A stretch of DNA of 64,000 nt from CAYUHK01 sp964475165. Lineage in GTDB: Bacteria > Verrucomicrobiota > Kiritimatiellia > JAAZAB01. Both the position numbers and the translations under genes were made by a program. Of this stretch, positions 24,046-32,564 are shown piece by piece (the first letter of the stretch is position 1; every line of letters begins with the position of its first letter). The notes beneath the pieces were generated by a model. That model was not told where the DNA came from. It saw nothing but the letters and a program-made list of their open reading frames with translations, and searched no databases. Location of the stretch: assembly GCA_964475165.1 (NCBI GenBank), contig CAYYVN010000002.1, positions 62,001-126,000 on the forward strand. Direction: 5' to 3'.

Positions 24046-26001
24046 TCAAGTCTCAAAATAAGTGTAGCCGCGCATGCCGATTTCATAGGCCGACATGATC
24101 TCACGGCGCTCAACGGCGCTGATACGGCCATCGCGTACGGCTTGCTCAGCTGTTTCGCGTACTCGGTTTATCATTTCGCGCGGGTCATATTCCACATAAG
24201 ATAACACATCGGCCACGGTATCGCCCGCGATTTCGTGGGCATATTCCACTTGACCATCCTTGCCGATGCGCACATGCAAAACATTCGTATCACCGAGCAG
24301 GTTGTGCAAGTCGCCCAGCGTTTCCTGATAGGCGCCCACCAGAAAAACTCCCAAATAGTAATCCTCGCCCCGCAACTCATGCAGGGGGAGGGTGGGCTTA
24401 ACATCATGCAGGTCAACGAAATGATCAATTTTGCCGTCGGAATCACAGGTGATGTCGGCAATGGTAGCCTGACGAGTGGGCCTTTCCAGCAGGCGATGAA
24501 TGGGCATGATCGGGAAGATCTGCTCGATGGCCCAGGAGTCTGGCAGGGATTGAAAGACGCTGAAATTGGCGTAATAAAGATCGGCAATGGCCACTTCCAA
24601 GCCGCGCAATTCTTCGGGGACATATTTTCTTTCACGATTAGCGTCGGCGATACGGCAGATGATGTCCCAGAAGATGTTTTCGGCACAAGCGCGTTCGCGT
24701 AGCGAGATCGTGCCCAATTGGAAGAGGGAGCGCACTTCGTCGCGATAATCAACGGCATCATGATAGCATTCCTGCGTGTTTTTTGAGGAAAGCATCTGGC
24801 GTACCTCCAGCAGGTTATTGATGATCCGGTGATAATTTTCGGGGATTTTATCAGTCTGGCAATTGGCATGCGGCTCAAAGCGGCTGACATTGAAAATATT
24901 GAAGACCAATAACGAATGATAGGCCACCGTGGCTCGCCCGGATTCACTGACGATTAAGGGATGCGGCAACCCGGCCTCATTGGCCGCGCCCATGATGGTA
25001 TCGACCACATCGCTGGCGTATTCCTGCTCGGTATAGTTGCGGCTGCTGGCGAAGTTGGTATGGGAGCCATCATAATCCACGGCCAGTCCGCCGCCAATGT
25101 TGATGATCCCCATGGCGGCGCCCTCGCGCGCCATCTCCACATAAAAACGACAGGCTTCGCGCAGGGCCGAGCGGATATTGCGAATGTTGGATACCTGCGA
25201 GCCCAGATGGAAATGCAACATCTGCAGGCAGTCGAGCATGTTTTCCTGGCGCAGGCGATCAATCACATCGATCAGCTGGGCGGTGTTCAGGCCAAACATG
25301 CTGCGATCGCCGCCCGACCCATCCCAATGCCCGCCCGCGCGGCTGGCCAGCTTGAGGCGCACCCCCAGGCGGGGCTTGATGCCCAATTGGGCGGCGCGAT
25401 TCAAAATCAAGCCCAGTTCATCAGGGATTTCGATGACCAGAATGGCCTGCAAGCCCATCTTCAGGGCATAGAGCGCTAAATCAATGAATTCCTCATCTTT
25501 ATAACCATTGCAGACGATCAGCGCTTCGGGGTCTTCCATATAAGCAATGGCGGCCATCAGCTCAGCCTTGCTGCCCGCCTCCAGGCCATGGTGGTGTGGC
25601 CGGCCGAATTCAACTATTTCGGCCACCACTTGCTTCTGCTGGTTGACCTTGATCGGATAGACGCCGCGATATTGGTTTTGATAGCCGCACTCGTGGATGG
25701 CGCTATTGAAATTTTTATAGAGCCGCTCAATCCGCGAGGAAAGAATATCCGCAAAACGCAGCAACACCGGCATGGTCAATCCGCGCGCCTTCAAGCCAGT
25801 GATCAGATCCAGCAGGTTGATCGTGGCCTGGCCGGCTTGCCCGCCGGGGCGCACGCTGACCTCGCCCGTTTCCGAGATATCGAAATATCCCATGCCCCAA
25901 TGCTGGATGCCATAAAGGTCCAGCGCATTTTCACGCGTCCAACGCTCCAATAGGTCAGGTTTCACTAGCTTTCCTCCCCCGCCCAGCAGACTGGTTGCCA
26001 T
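24046..26001 (-). CDS. speA: Biosynthetic arginine decarboxylase
   Basis: PLP-dependent decarboxylation of arginine to agmatine, the first step of this route to putrescine. The chain (651 residues) has the fold-III barrel with the PLP lysine in RGVYPIKVNQQKQVV, then GLEAGSKAEL, and the long C-terminal part that includes QLGTISLRERACAENIFW. I start at ATG 26001 (MATSLLGGGG) with GAGAAAG before it; eight further upstream residues are possible. It is the first gene of a five-gene minus-strand operon and has a good promoter just upstream. Confidence 0.95.
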   Translation of the reverse strand: MATSLLGGGGKLVKPDLLERWTRENALDLYGIQHWGMGYFDISETGEVSVRPGGQAGQATINLLDLITGLKARGLTMPVLLRFADILSSRIERLYKNFNSAIHECGYQNQYRGVYPIKVNQQKQVVAEIVEFGRPHHHGLEAGSKAELMAAIAYMEDPEALIVCNGYKDEEFIDLALYALKMGLQAILVIEIPDELGLILNRAAQLGIKPRLGVRLKLASRAGGHWDGSGGDRSMFGLNTAQLIDVIDRLRQENMLDCLQMLHFHLGSQVSNIRNIRSALREACRFYVEMAREGAAMGIINIGGGLAVDYDGSHTNFASSRNYTEQEYASDVVDTIMGAANEAGLPHPLIVSESGRATVAYHSLLVFNIFNVSRFEPHANCQTDKIPENYHRIINNLLEVRQMLSSKNTQECYHDAVDYRDEVRSLFQLGTISLRERACAENIFWDIICRIADANRERKYVPEELRGLEVAIADLYYANFSVFQSLPDSWAIEQIFPIMPIHRLLERPTRQATIADITCDSDGKIDHFVDLHDVKPTLPLHELRGEDYYLGVFLVGAYQETLGDLHNLLGDTNVLHVRIGKDGQVEYAHEIAGDTVADVLSYVEYDPREMINRVRETAEQAVRDGRISAVERREIMSAYEIGMRGYTYFET

Positions 26002-26074
26002 CTTTCTCGGCTGGCTTGAACGCAAAAGCTATGCCGGTCTATGCGCCGCCTATTCAGCCCCAGCCTTGTTGCAT

Positions 26075-26102
26075 AAGATAAGAGTTTCCGCTGGGGAGTC
26101 AA
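26075..26102 (-). promoter_or_regulatory. Predicted promoter of the speA operon
   Basis: On the minus strand, TTGACT (26102-26097), a 16-bp spacer, then TATCTT (26080-26075). The -35 matches consensus at 5 of 6 positions and the -10 at 4 of 6. Transcription would begin near 26068, about 67 nt before the speA start. Confidence 0.55.
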
Positions 26103-26167
26103 TCCTCAATCATCAAGCTTGGGAGCCAAGCGGGCGCCTGCTTCCCGCTAAAATGTTCAGCGCGGGG

Positions 26168-26195
26168 TTGACCCTGGATGGGCGGCCATTATGAT
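26168..26195 (+). promoter_or_regulatory. Predicted promoter of the M23 peptidase gene
   Basis: TTGACC (26168-26173), a 16-bp spacer, then TATGAT (26190-26195); each hexamer matches consensus at 5 of 6 positions. The upstream in-frame ATG at 26191 falls inside the -10 element, which supports the later start at 26233. It is back-to-back with the speA promoter. Confidence 0.65.
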
Positions 26196-26232
26196 AAAGA
26201 TTGAAGGACCCTTAGCCGGAGGTGTTGGCACA

Positions 26233-27309
26233 ATGCTGTCCAAAAAAATAATGCTTGGTGTGAGCGGGCTGCTGGCCGGGCTGCTCTTCACGACAGGCTG
26301 TGCCCGCCGTGAGCCGGCGCCGCCGACTAGCTGCGTGCCGCGCATTGTGGAACCGGCTTCCCTGCAGCAGATGCGCTATCCGACCGCCCGCGACTGGCTG
26401 GCGGGGCCAGAGCGCTCGGCGGCTTTTCAGCCCACGGCTTCCGGCCGGCCTGAGTCGGCTTTATATGGCTCAGTGCGCACGGTGCAGCTTGGTCGCCGAT
26501 GGGTGGCATCCTTTCATGAAGGGGTTGATATTGCCCCCTTGCATCGGGATAGGCTGGGCCGGCCATGCGATACTATCCATGCCGTGGCCGAGGGCCGCGT
26601 GGCTTATCTCAACCGGCTGGCCGGCCAATCCAGCTACGGGAAGTATGTGGTCTTGGTGCATGCCAGTTCCGTGGGTGAGCTCTATACGCTCTACGCCCAT
26701 TTGGCGCACATTACGCCGACGCTGCAAACCGGTCAGACCGTGTCGGCCGGGGCCGAGCTGGGGATCATGGGCCACAGCTCTTCTTCGCCTATTCCCCTGG
26801 CGCGGGCACATCTGCATTTTGAAATCGGCTTGATCGCCAATGCGGGCTTCGAGCGTTGGTATCGCGCGCAGAAATTGAAACCGGATCATGGCGTGTATCA
26901 CGGCCATAATCTGATTGGTATTGATCCGCTGGCTGTTTTTCAGCGTCAGCAATCCGCCCCGGCCTTCACCTTCCAGGAATATTTGCCAACCATTCCCGTA
27001 GCCTTTGAGCTGCTCTTGGCCGCTGATCAGCAAATGGATTATTTTCAACGCTATCCAACCCTTTGGCAGGCGCCGGCCTGGTGCGGCGGTGTGATGGTGC
27101 TGGCGGTCTCCGAAAATGGATTGCCCCTGGGCGGCCGCAATGCTACGGCGGCCGAACAGGCGGCGCTGGGCCATAAGCCCTGGCGCATCAGTAAGGTCGA
27201 TGAAGAGGTTCTCGGGCGCAATGGCTGTCGCCTGATCGTCCGCCGTCAGGGCAACTGGACCTTGGGAGCCAGCGGTCAAAGATGGCTGGAAATCCTGACT
27301 CATCACTAG
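26233..27309 (+). CDS. M23 (LytM-type) peptidoglycan endopeptidase, probable lipoprotein
   Basis: A 358-residue exported protein predicted to cut peptide cross-links of the cell wall, or to regulate other wall hydrolases. The signal region ends at Cys23 (LFTTGCARR), an imperfect lipobox. The peptidase domain (about 80-200) has its zinc and catalytic residues: FHEGVDIAP (His95 and Asp99), a later YAHL, and HLHFEI with the HxH pair. The active site therefore appears intact. The C-terminal ~150 residues are of unknown fold. The start has GGAGGTG upstream and lies downstream of the -10 element. Confidence 0.86.
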   Translation: MLSKKIMLGVSGLLAGLLFTTGCARREPAPPTSCVPRIVEPASLQQMRYPTARDWLAGPERSAAFQPTASGRPESALYGSVRTVQLGRRWVASFHEGVDIAPLHRDRLGRPCDTIHAVAEGRVAYLNRLAGQSSYGKYVVLVHASSVGELYTLYAHLAHITPTLQTGQTVSAGAELGIMGHSSSSPIPLARAHLHFEIGLIANAGFERWYRAQKLKPDHGVYHGHNLIGIDPLAVFQRQQSAPAFTFQEYLPTIPVAFELLLAADQQMDYFQRYPTLWQAPAWCGGVMVLAVSENGLPLGGRNATAAEQAALGHKPWRISKVDEEVLGRNGCRLIVRRQGNWTLGASGQRWLEILTHH

Positions 27310-27376
27310 CTTGCGCCGGCGCAACAGTTTATTGGCTAATGCTCCGGCGCCGGCGGCGCGCGGGATTGAGTGGAGA

Positions 27377-27406
27377 TTGACTTCAAGCGGGCGATTGTGT
27401 CATGAT
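27377..27406 (+). promoter_or_regulatory. Possible promoter of purB-purA
   Basis: TTGACT (27377-27382), 18 bp, CATGAT (27401-27406). The -35 is good and the -10 matches 4 of 6 positions. It is about 75 bp before the purB start, with no gene in between. Confidence 0.4.
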
Positions 27407-27482
27407 CTTCATCCGAGAATGAACGGGCGCCGAGCCGCGGTTGTGGCTGGCGGTCAGGCGGGCGGCTGGCAAGGAGAAAATC

Positions 27483-28844
27483 ATGAGCGTGCATCCGATC
27501 GAATCTCGCTATTATGCTGAGCCCATGCGTCAGCTCTTCACCGATGATGCCAAACTGCAATACTGGCTGACCGTGGAAGCTGCTCTGGCCAAGGCTCATG
27601 CGCAACTCAAGCATATTCCGGCGGCGGCGGCGGCGGAAATCAGTCGCAAAGCCAATTTGCAATTTGTTAAACCGGAACGCGTCCGCGCCATTGAGGCTGA
27701 GATTCAGCATGATCTCATGGCCATGGTGCGCGCCCTGACGGAAGTTTGCGATGCTGATGCCGGGAAATATGTGCATCTCGGTGCCACCTCCTCCGATATC
27801 AAGGATACCGCTCTGGCCCTGCAGTTGACGGCTGCTTGGCAGATTGTGGCGGAAGACCTGCGGGCGGTCTGCGCCACGCTTGTGAGCTGGGCGGAGCGTA
27901 CCCGGACGCTGGTTTGTGTGGGGCGCACCCATGGGCAACATGCTGTGCCGACCACCTATGGGCTTAAATTTGCTATTCTGGCCTGCGAGTTTCAACGCCA
28001 TCGGGAACGCTTGGAACAACTGCGGCCGCGGATCGCCGTTGGCAAGATGACCGGTGCCGTGGGCACCCAGGCTAGCTTCGGTCCGGATGCGGCCCAATTG
28101 CAAGAGGGCGTCATGCGCGAATTGGGCTTGCAGCCGGCGCTTTCTGCCAACCAGGTCTTGCAGCGCGACCGCCATGCCGAGCTGATCTTTGTGCTGGCCC
28201 TGGCGGCGGCCAGCGGCGAGAAGATCGCCCGGGAAATCCGCAATCTGCAACGCACCGAAATCGGCGAGCTAGCCGAATCTTTTCAGTCGCAGCAGGTAGG
28301 CTCTTCCGCGATGCCCCAGAAACGCAATCCGCAGCGCAGCGAGCGCATTTGTTCCTTGGCGCGTATGATTCGTGCTCTGGTGGCGCCGGCTCTGGAGAAT
28401 GTGCCCTTGGAACACGAGCGCGATCTCACCCATTCGGCTGCCGAACGGATTATTTTTCCAGAGGCCTGCATCTTGACTGATTACCTATTGCGCGAGCTGC
28501 AGGAACTGCTCCAAGGGCTTGCTTTCCGCCCCGAGGCCATTCAGCGCAATCTGCGGTTGACGCGCGGGCTGATCATGAGCGAGCGCCTGATGCTTAAGCT
28601 GGTCGAAAAAGGATTAGGACGGCAGGAGGCTCATGAAATTATGCGCTTGGCGGCCAATCGAGCTTTCCAGGAGCAAGCTGCCCTGCAGGATGTTTTGGGG
28701 AAAGATCCCACCATATCCCGCCTGTTGTCGGCGGAGCAATTGACGGAATATCTTGATCCCGAGCGTTATATCGGCACGGCCGTGGCTCAAGTGGATCAGG
28801 TGCTGGCGGTTTTACGCGAGGCACCCGCTTCCGTTGAGGCTTAG
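27483..28844 (+). CDS. purB: Adenylosuccinate lyase
   Basis: Catalyses two fumarate-releasing steps: SAICAR to AICAR, and adenylosuccinate to AMP. The flexible catalytic loop GSSAMPQKRNPQRSE with the active-site Ser is intact, as are HLGATSSDIKDTALALQL and VGRTHGQHAVPTTYG with the general-acid His. Length 453 suits the bacterial/B. subtilis-like class. I start at ATG 27483 (MSVHPIESRY) because AAGGAG lies 7 nt upstream. It is 60 bp ahead of purA, which makes its second substrate. Confidence 0.96.
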   Translation: MSVHPIESRYYAEPMRQLFTDDAKLQYWLTVEAALAKAHAQLKHIPAAAAAEISRKANLQFVKPERVRAIEAEIQHDLMAMVRALTEVCDADAGKYVHLGATSSDIKDTALALQLTAAWQIVAEDLRAVCATLVSWAERTRTLVCVGRTHGQHAVPTTYGLKFAILACEFQRHRERLEQLRPRIAVGKMTGAVGTQASFGPDAAQLQEGVMRELGLQPALSANQVLQRDRHAELIFVLALAAASGEKIAREIRNLQRTEIGELAESFQSQQVGSSAMPQKRNPQRSERICSLARMIRALVAPALENVPLEHERDLTHSAAERIIFPEACILTDYLLRELQELLQGLAFRPEAIQRNLRLTRGLIMSERLMLKLVEKGLGRQEAHEIMRLAANRAFQEQAALQDVLGKDPTISRLLSAEQLTEYLDPERYIGTAVAQVDQVLAVLREAPASVEA

Positions 28845-28904
28845 CGGTGGCGGCTTTTTGGTTGGACTGTATATGAAACAGGTCTAGTAGAGGAGAGCTG
28901 GCTT

Positions 28905-30188
28905 ATGCCATCGGTTGTGATTGTTGGTGCCCAATGGGGCGATGAAGGCAAGGGGAAAATCGTGGATGCCCTGGCTGCCCGGGCAGATGTGGTGGTGCGT
29001 TTTCAGGGCGGCGATAATGCCGGCCATACCATTTATGCTCGTGGCCAAAAACATGTCTTTCATGTTTTACCCTCGGGCATTCTCAGACCGTCCGCCTTGT
29101 GTCTCATCGGCGGTGGGGTAGTGCTCAATCTGGAGAAATTAACCGCCGAACTGCGCGCCCTGGCCTTAGCGCCCGCTACCTGGCGGCGGCGCTTGCGGAT
29201 CAGCGGCGAGGCGCATCTCATCCTGCCCTGGCATATCGCCTTGGATCAGGCCGGCGAAAAATTACGCGGAGAGGATAAAATCGGCACTACTCTGCGCGGA
29301 ATCGGGCCAGCCTATGCCGACCGTGCCGCACGGAGTGGATTGCGTTTGGCGGATACCCTGCAACCGGCCTGGTTCCGCGAACGTTTGCAGGCTAGTCTCG
29401 CTGCCAAGCGCTGTTGTTTGCCCGGGAAGTTACCCAGGGGGCCAGCCTTGCAGCGACTATCCCGTCAGCTTTTAAATTTGGCGCGGCCCTTTGCTGATCT
29501 GATCGCCGATACTGGTTCCTTACTGGACCAGGCTCGGCGGCGGGGCAAAAACATCCTCTTTGAAGGCGCTCAAGGGGCCATGCTGGATGTGGGCGCCGGC
29601 ACTTATCCCTATGTTACCGCTTCCCATACAATCGCCGGGAGCGTATGCGTTGGCGCCGGCGTGGGCCCGCACGCCATCGATCGGATTCTGGGCATAGTTA
29701 AAGCCTATACCACGCGGGTAGGGGAAGGGCCTTTTCCCAGCGAGCTGCACGGTGCCTTGGGGCAGCAGTTGCGCAGTATCGGCGGCGAATATGGAGCCAC
29801 CACCGGCCGCCCCCGGCGTTGCGGTTGGCTGGATCTGGTGCAATTGCGCCGCGCCGCGCTGGTCAACAGCTTGGATCAGATTGTCTTGACCAAGTTGGAT
29901 GTCCTGGATGACTGTGATCAAATCGGCGTTTGTGTGGCCTATCGTGTTGGTCGCCGCCGCCTGACTGAGTGGCCGGTTAATCCGGCCGATCTGCAGAGGG
30001 CCAAGCCGGAAATCAGATATCTGCCCGGTTGGCGCTCTGTCACGGCTGGGATTCCCACCTTTGGAGGTCTGCCGCTGGCGGCGCGCCAATATGTGCGCAT
30101 GATCGAAGAAACTCTGGCAGTGCCAGTCAGCATGATTTCAACCGGCAAGGATCGCTCGCAATTGATCGTACGCCGAGCCGCCTTTTAA
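28905..30188 (+). CDS. purA: Adenylosuccinate synthetase
   Basis: Uses GTP and aspartate to convert IMP to adenylosuccinate, the first committed step to AMP. The N-terminal VIVGAQWGDEGKGKIVD is the diagnostic P-loop. GGDNAGHTI and GTTLRGIGPAYADR follow, and the C-terminal substrate loop includes SVTAGIPTFG. At 427 residues it is complete. GAGGAGAG precedes the start. With purB directly upstream the two enzymes of the AMP branch are paired. It converges on aroC with a 55-bp gap and no clear terminator. Confidence 0.97.
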   Translation: MPSVVIVGAQWGDEGKGKIVDALAARADVVVRFQGGDNAGHTIYARGQKHVFHVLPSGILRPSALCLIGGGVVLNLEKLTAELRALALAPATWRRRLRISGEAHLILPWHIALDQAGEKLRGEDKIGTTLRGIGPAYADRAARSGLRLADTLQPAWFRERLQASLAAKRCCLPGKLPRGPALQRLSRQLLNLARPFADLIADTGSLLDQARRRGKNILFEGAQGAMLDVGAGTYPYVTASHTIAGSVCVGAGVGPHAIDRILGIVKAYTTRVGEGPFPSELHGALGQQLRSIGGEYGATTGRPRRCGWLDLVQLRRAALVNSLDQIVLTKLDVLDDCDQIGVCVAYRVGRRRLTEWPVNPADLQRAKPEIRYLPGWRSVTAGIPTFGGLPLAARQYVRMIEETLAVPVSMISTGKDRSQLIVRRAAF

Positions 30189-30243
30189 TGGCGCATTCGA
30201 GCCCAGCCCAGAGCAGGTCCTAAGCCGGTAGCCGGATGGGATT

Positions 30244-31311
30244 TCAGGCGCGCAAAGCGGCATCGGCCAGCACCAACGCTGCCATGGCTTCCACTATCGG
30301 CACCGCTCGCGGCACCACGCAGGCATCATGGCGGCCGGTTAGTTTTAAGCTCAGCGGCTGGCCGTCGTAGGTGACGGTCTGCTGTTCTTTGGCAATGGAA
30401 GCTGTGGGCTTGAAGGCCACTCGGAAAAGGATCGGCGCTCCATTGCTCAAACCGCCTTGAATGCCACCATCCCGATTGGTGGTCGGGACCAAACGCCCAC
30501 TCTGGGCGCTGAATAAATCGTTGTGCTCCGAGCCGCGTTGGCGGGCACTGCTGAAACCGGCGCCCACCTCAAAGCCCTTCACCGCCGGGATGGAAAGCAT
30601 GGCCTGCGCCAGCAGAGCATCCAATTTATCGAAGATCGGTTCGCCCCAGCCCACGGGTATGTTTTGGCAGCAACAGGTGATGATCCCGCCCAGCGAATCC
30701 CCCGCCTTTTGAGCCTCAACAATGGCTTGGCTCATTTGCCGGGCGGCGGTAGGGTCCGGACAGCGCACGGCTGTGGCGTCCACTTGCGCGCGTGTGAAGT
30801 TATGAGCGCTGGGCGCGGGAGCTTCAATGCCGCCGATGGCACTGACCCAAGCCACGATATCCACCTGGTGGGTAATATGCAGGAATTTTTCGGCTACGGC
30901 ACCAGCCGCCACGCGGGCCACCGTCTCCCGCGCACTGGCGCGGCCGCCGCCACTTTGAGTGCTGAGACCGTATTTCAGCCGATATGTGAAATCAGCGTGC
31001 GAGGGGCGTGGCCCCTTGGCGCTGCTGGCGTAATCCTGCGGGCGCGTGTCGGTATTTTCGATGAGCAAGGCGATGGGTGAACCCAGGGTTAGCCCCTGAT
31101 CCACGCCCGACAAAATGGAGACAGCATCCTCTTCGGCTCGCGCTGAAGTGAGGGGGCTTTGACCCGGTCGGCGCCGATCGAGTTGGGGCTGAAGATCAGC
31201 GGCGCTCAAAGGTAGGCGCGGCGGACAGCCATCCACGATGGCACCCACAGCCCGACCATGCGATTCTCCGAAAGTTGTCACTCGGAATAGAGTGCCTGAA
31301 CTGCTGGACAT
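30244..31311 (-). CDS. aroC: Chorismate synthase
   Basis: Converts EPSP to chorismate with reduced FMN, the last step of the shikimate pathway. FRVTTFGESHGRAVGAIVDG is the first signature. RPSHADFTYRLKYG and GGRASARETVARVAAGAVA follow, as does NRDGGIQGGLSNG, with FMN- and phosphate-binding residues intact. ATG 31311 (MSSSSGTLF) has GGGGAAG upstream and is preferred over a start six codons earlier. Another gene of the pathway, aroA, lies at the far end of the window with tyrA. Confidence 0.96.
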   Translation of the reverse strand: MSSSSGTLFRVTTFGESHGRAVGAIVDGCPPRLPLSAADLQPQLDRRRPGQSPLTSARAEEDAVSILSGVDQGLTLGSPIALLIENTDTRPQDYASSAKGPRPSHADFTYRLKYGLSTQSGGGRASARETVARVAAGAVAEKFLHITHQVDIVAWVSAIGGIEAPAPSAHNFTRAQVDATAVRCPDPTAARQMSQAIVEAQKAGDSLGGIITCCCQNIPVGWGEPIFDKLDALLAQAMLSIPAVKGFEVGAGFSSARQRGSEHNDLFSAQSGRLVPTTNRDGGIQGGLSNGAPILFRVAFKPTASIAKEQQTVTYDGQPLSLKLTGRHDACVVPRAVPIVEAMAALVLADAALRA

Positions 31312-31342
31312 AACTTCCCCTTTCCGCATATAAATTAGCCCC

Positions 31343-31608
31343 TCAGCGGCTGATATTCAATATAAAAATAGGGCCTTGCTCCAGCGGAACTGGCCCAGTT
31401 AACTGCCGGGTTTCCCGGCCGGGAAATTCATTGGCCAGTGCCCAGAGCAAGCCGGGGACCTTGTGCGGACAGTATTTTTTTTGCTTGGCCGCCGCTGCGT
31501 AACTCTGGCAGACTCAATTTTCAGCATGGTATTGGCTGGGGTGATGGCGTAGGATAGCGCCGCCTTGAGTTCCCAGCAGTTTTTTAGTCGACGGATAGCG
31601 CCGGCCAA
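31343..31608 (-). pseudogene. Coding-like stretch broken by a possible frameshift at an A8 run
   Basis: The minus strand between trxB and aroC reads protein-like in one frame (…CWELKAALSYAITPANTMLK…). After the A8 run (plus-strand T8 at 31475-31482) it reads protein-like in the -1 frame, through VPGLLWALANEF and PLEQGPIFILNISR to a TGA at 31343. Joined, they give roughly 88 residues of no family I recognise. No ATG with an SD site begins it, and it stops being open right at the trxB ribosome-binding region. It could be a decayed gene, a sequencing indel in a homopolymer, or a chance open stretch. Confidence 0.3.
31375..31451. repeat. Nested inverted repeats between aroC and trxB
   Basis: Two arm pairs flank a palindromic region. 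CTTGCTC (31375-31381) pairs with GAGCAAG (31445-31451), and ACTGGCC (31389-31395) with GGCCAGT (31433-31439). The perfect palindrome TTTCCCGGCCGGGAAA (31411-31426) lies inside both. On the minus strand the outer arm is followed 6 nt later by TTTTT (in the plus strand, AAAAA near 31364-31368), so it could act as a terminator or attenuator ahead of aroC. CCGGGTTTCCCGG (31406-31418) offers a competing hairpin. Confidence 0.5.
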
Positions 31609-31637
31609 GGATTCGGCAATTGTAAGGAGGGGCGATT

Positions 31638-32564
31638 ATGGAGAAAGTGATCATCATCGGTTCGGGGCCAGCCGGATTGGCGGCCGGCATTTATACGGCG
31701 CGCGCCAACTTGGAACCCCTCATCATCGAGGGCCATCAGCCGGGCGGGCAGTTGATTACCACCAGCGTGATTGAAAATTATCCGGGATTTCCGGAAGGCA
31801 TTGCCGGTGCGGATCTGATGATGGCTATGCGTGAGCAGGCGCAGCGCTTCGGTGCTCGGCTGCGCTCCGGCGAACTAACGGCGGCCAGCTTCGCGCCTCA
31901 GGCTCTGCAGATCGTTCTGGATAAACAGGAAACCCTGCCGGCCCGCACGGTGATTATCGCCACCGGGGCCGGGGCGCTTTACCTGGGCCTGCCCTCGGAA
32001 CAAGCCTTGATTGGCCGCGGGGTATCGGCCTGTGCCACTTGTGATGGCGCTTTGTATCGCCAGCAACCGGTGGCGGTGGTGGGTGGCGGCGATAGCGCGC
32101 TGACCGAAGCTCTCTTTTTAACGCGCTTCGCTTCGAGGGTGACCCTGATCCATCGTCGGGATCAGTTCCGGGCTTCGCAAGTTATGGTCGAGCGTGTGCG
32201 CCAGCATCCGAAAATCAACATCATCCTGGAAAGCGTGGTGGATGAGGTCTTGGATGTGGCGCGCGGAGAAGTGACCGGGCTGCGGCTCAAGCATGCGGTC
32301 AGCGGGGAATTGTCGGAACTGGCGGTGGCGGCGGTTTTCGTGGCCATTGGGCGGCGTCCCAACTCGCAGCCCTTTGCGGGGCAGGTGACCATGGATGAGC
32401 GGGGCTATATCATCACAGAGCAGACCCGCACCAACGTGCCGGGAGTTTGGGCTGCCGGGGATGTGCAGGATACGCGCTATCGGCAGGCGATCACAGCGGC
32501 CGCTTCGGGATGCATGGCGGCCCTAGCAGCGGAGCATTACTTGAAGGATGTCCTGCATGAATAA
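31638..32564 (+). CDS. trxB: Thioredoxin reductase
   Basis: NADPH-dependent flavoenzyme reducing thioredoxin in the cytoplasm. The FAD-binding GSGPAGLAAGIYTARA opens the protein. The redox pair is Cys132 and Cys135 in ACATCDG, the NADPH-binding motif is VVGGGDSALTEALFL, and the C-terminal FAD segment is VWAAGDVQD. Length 308 is standard for the low-molecular-weight class. AAGGAGGGG precedes the ATG. The last 8 nt overlap the start of the ABC exporter gene. Confidence 0.96.
   Translation: MEKVIIIGSGPAGLAAGIYTARANLEPLIIEGHQPGGQLITTSVIENYPGFPEGIAGADLMMAMREQAQRFGARLRSGELTAASFAPQALQIVLDKQETLPARTVIIATGAGALYLGLPSEQALIGRGVSACATCDGALYRQQPVAVVGGGDSALTEALFLTRFASRVTLIHRRDQFRASQVMVERVRQHPKINIILESVVDEVLDVARGEVTGLRLKHAVSGELSELAVAAVFVAIGRRPNSQPFAGQVTMDERGYIITEQTRTNVPGVWAAGDVQDTRYRQAITAAASGCMAALAAEHYLKDVLHE

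Noticed and set aside
31475..31482. Programmed -1 ribosomal frameshift at the A8 run
   Set aside because: The motif and downstream structure fit, but neither frame belongs to a known protein and no proper start exists. A decayed gene or indel is simpler, so it is kept only as a low-confidence pseudogene.
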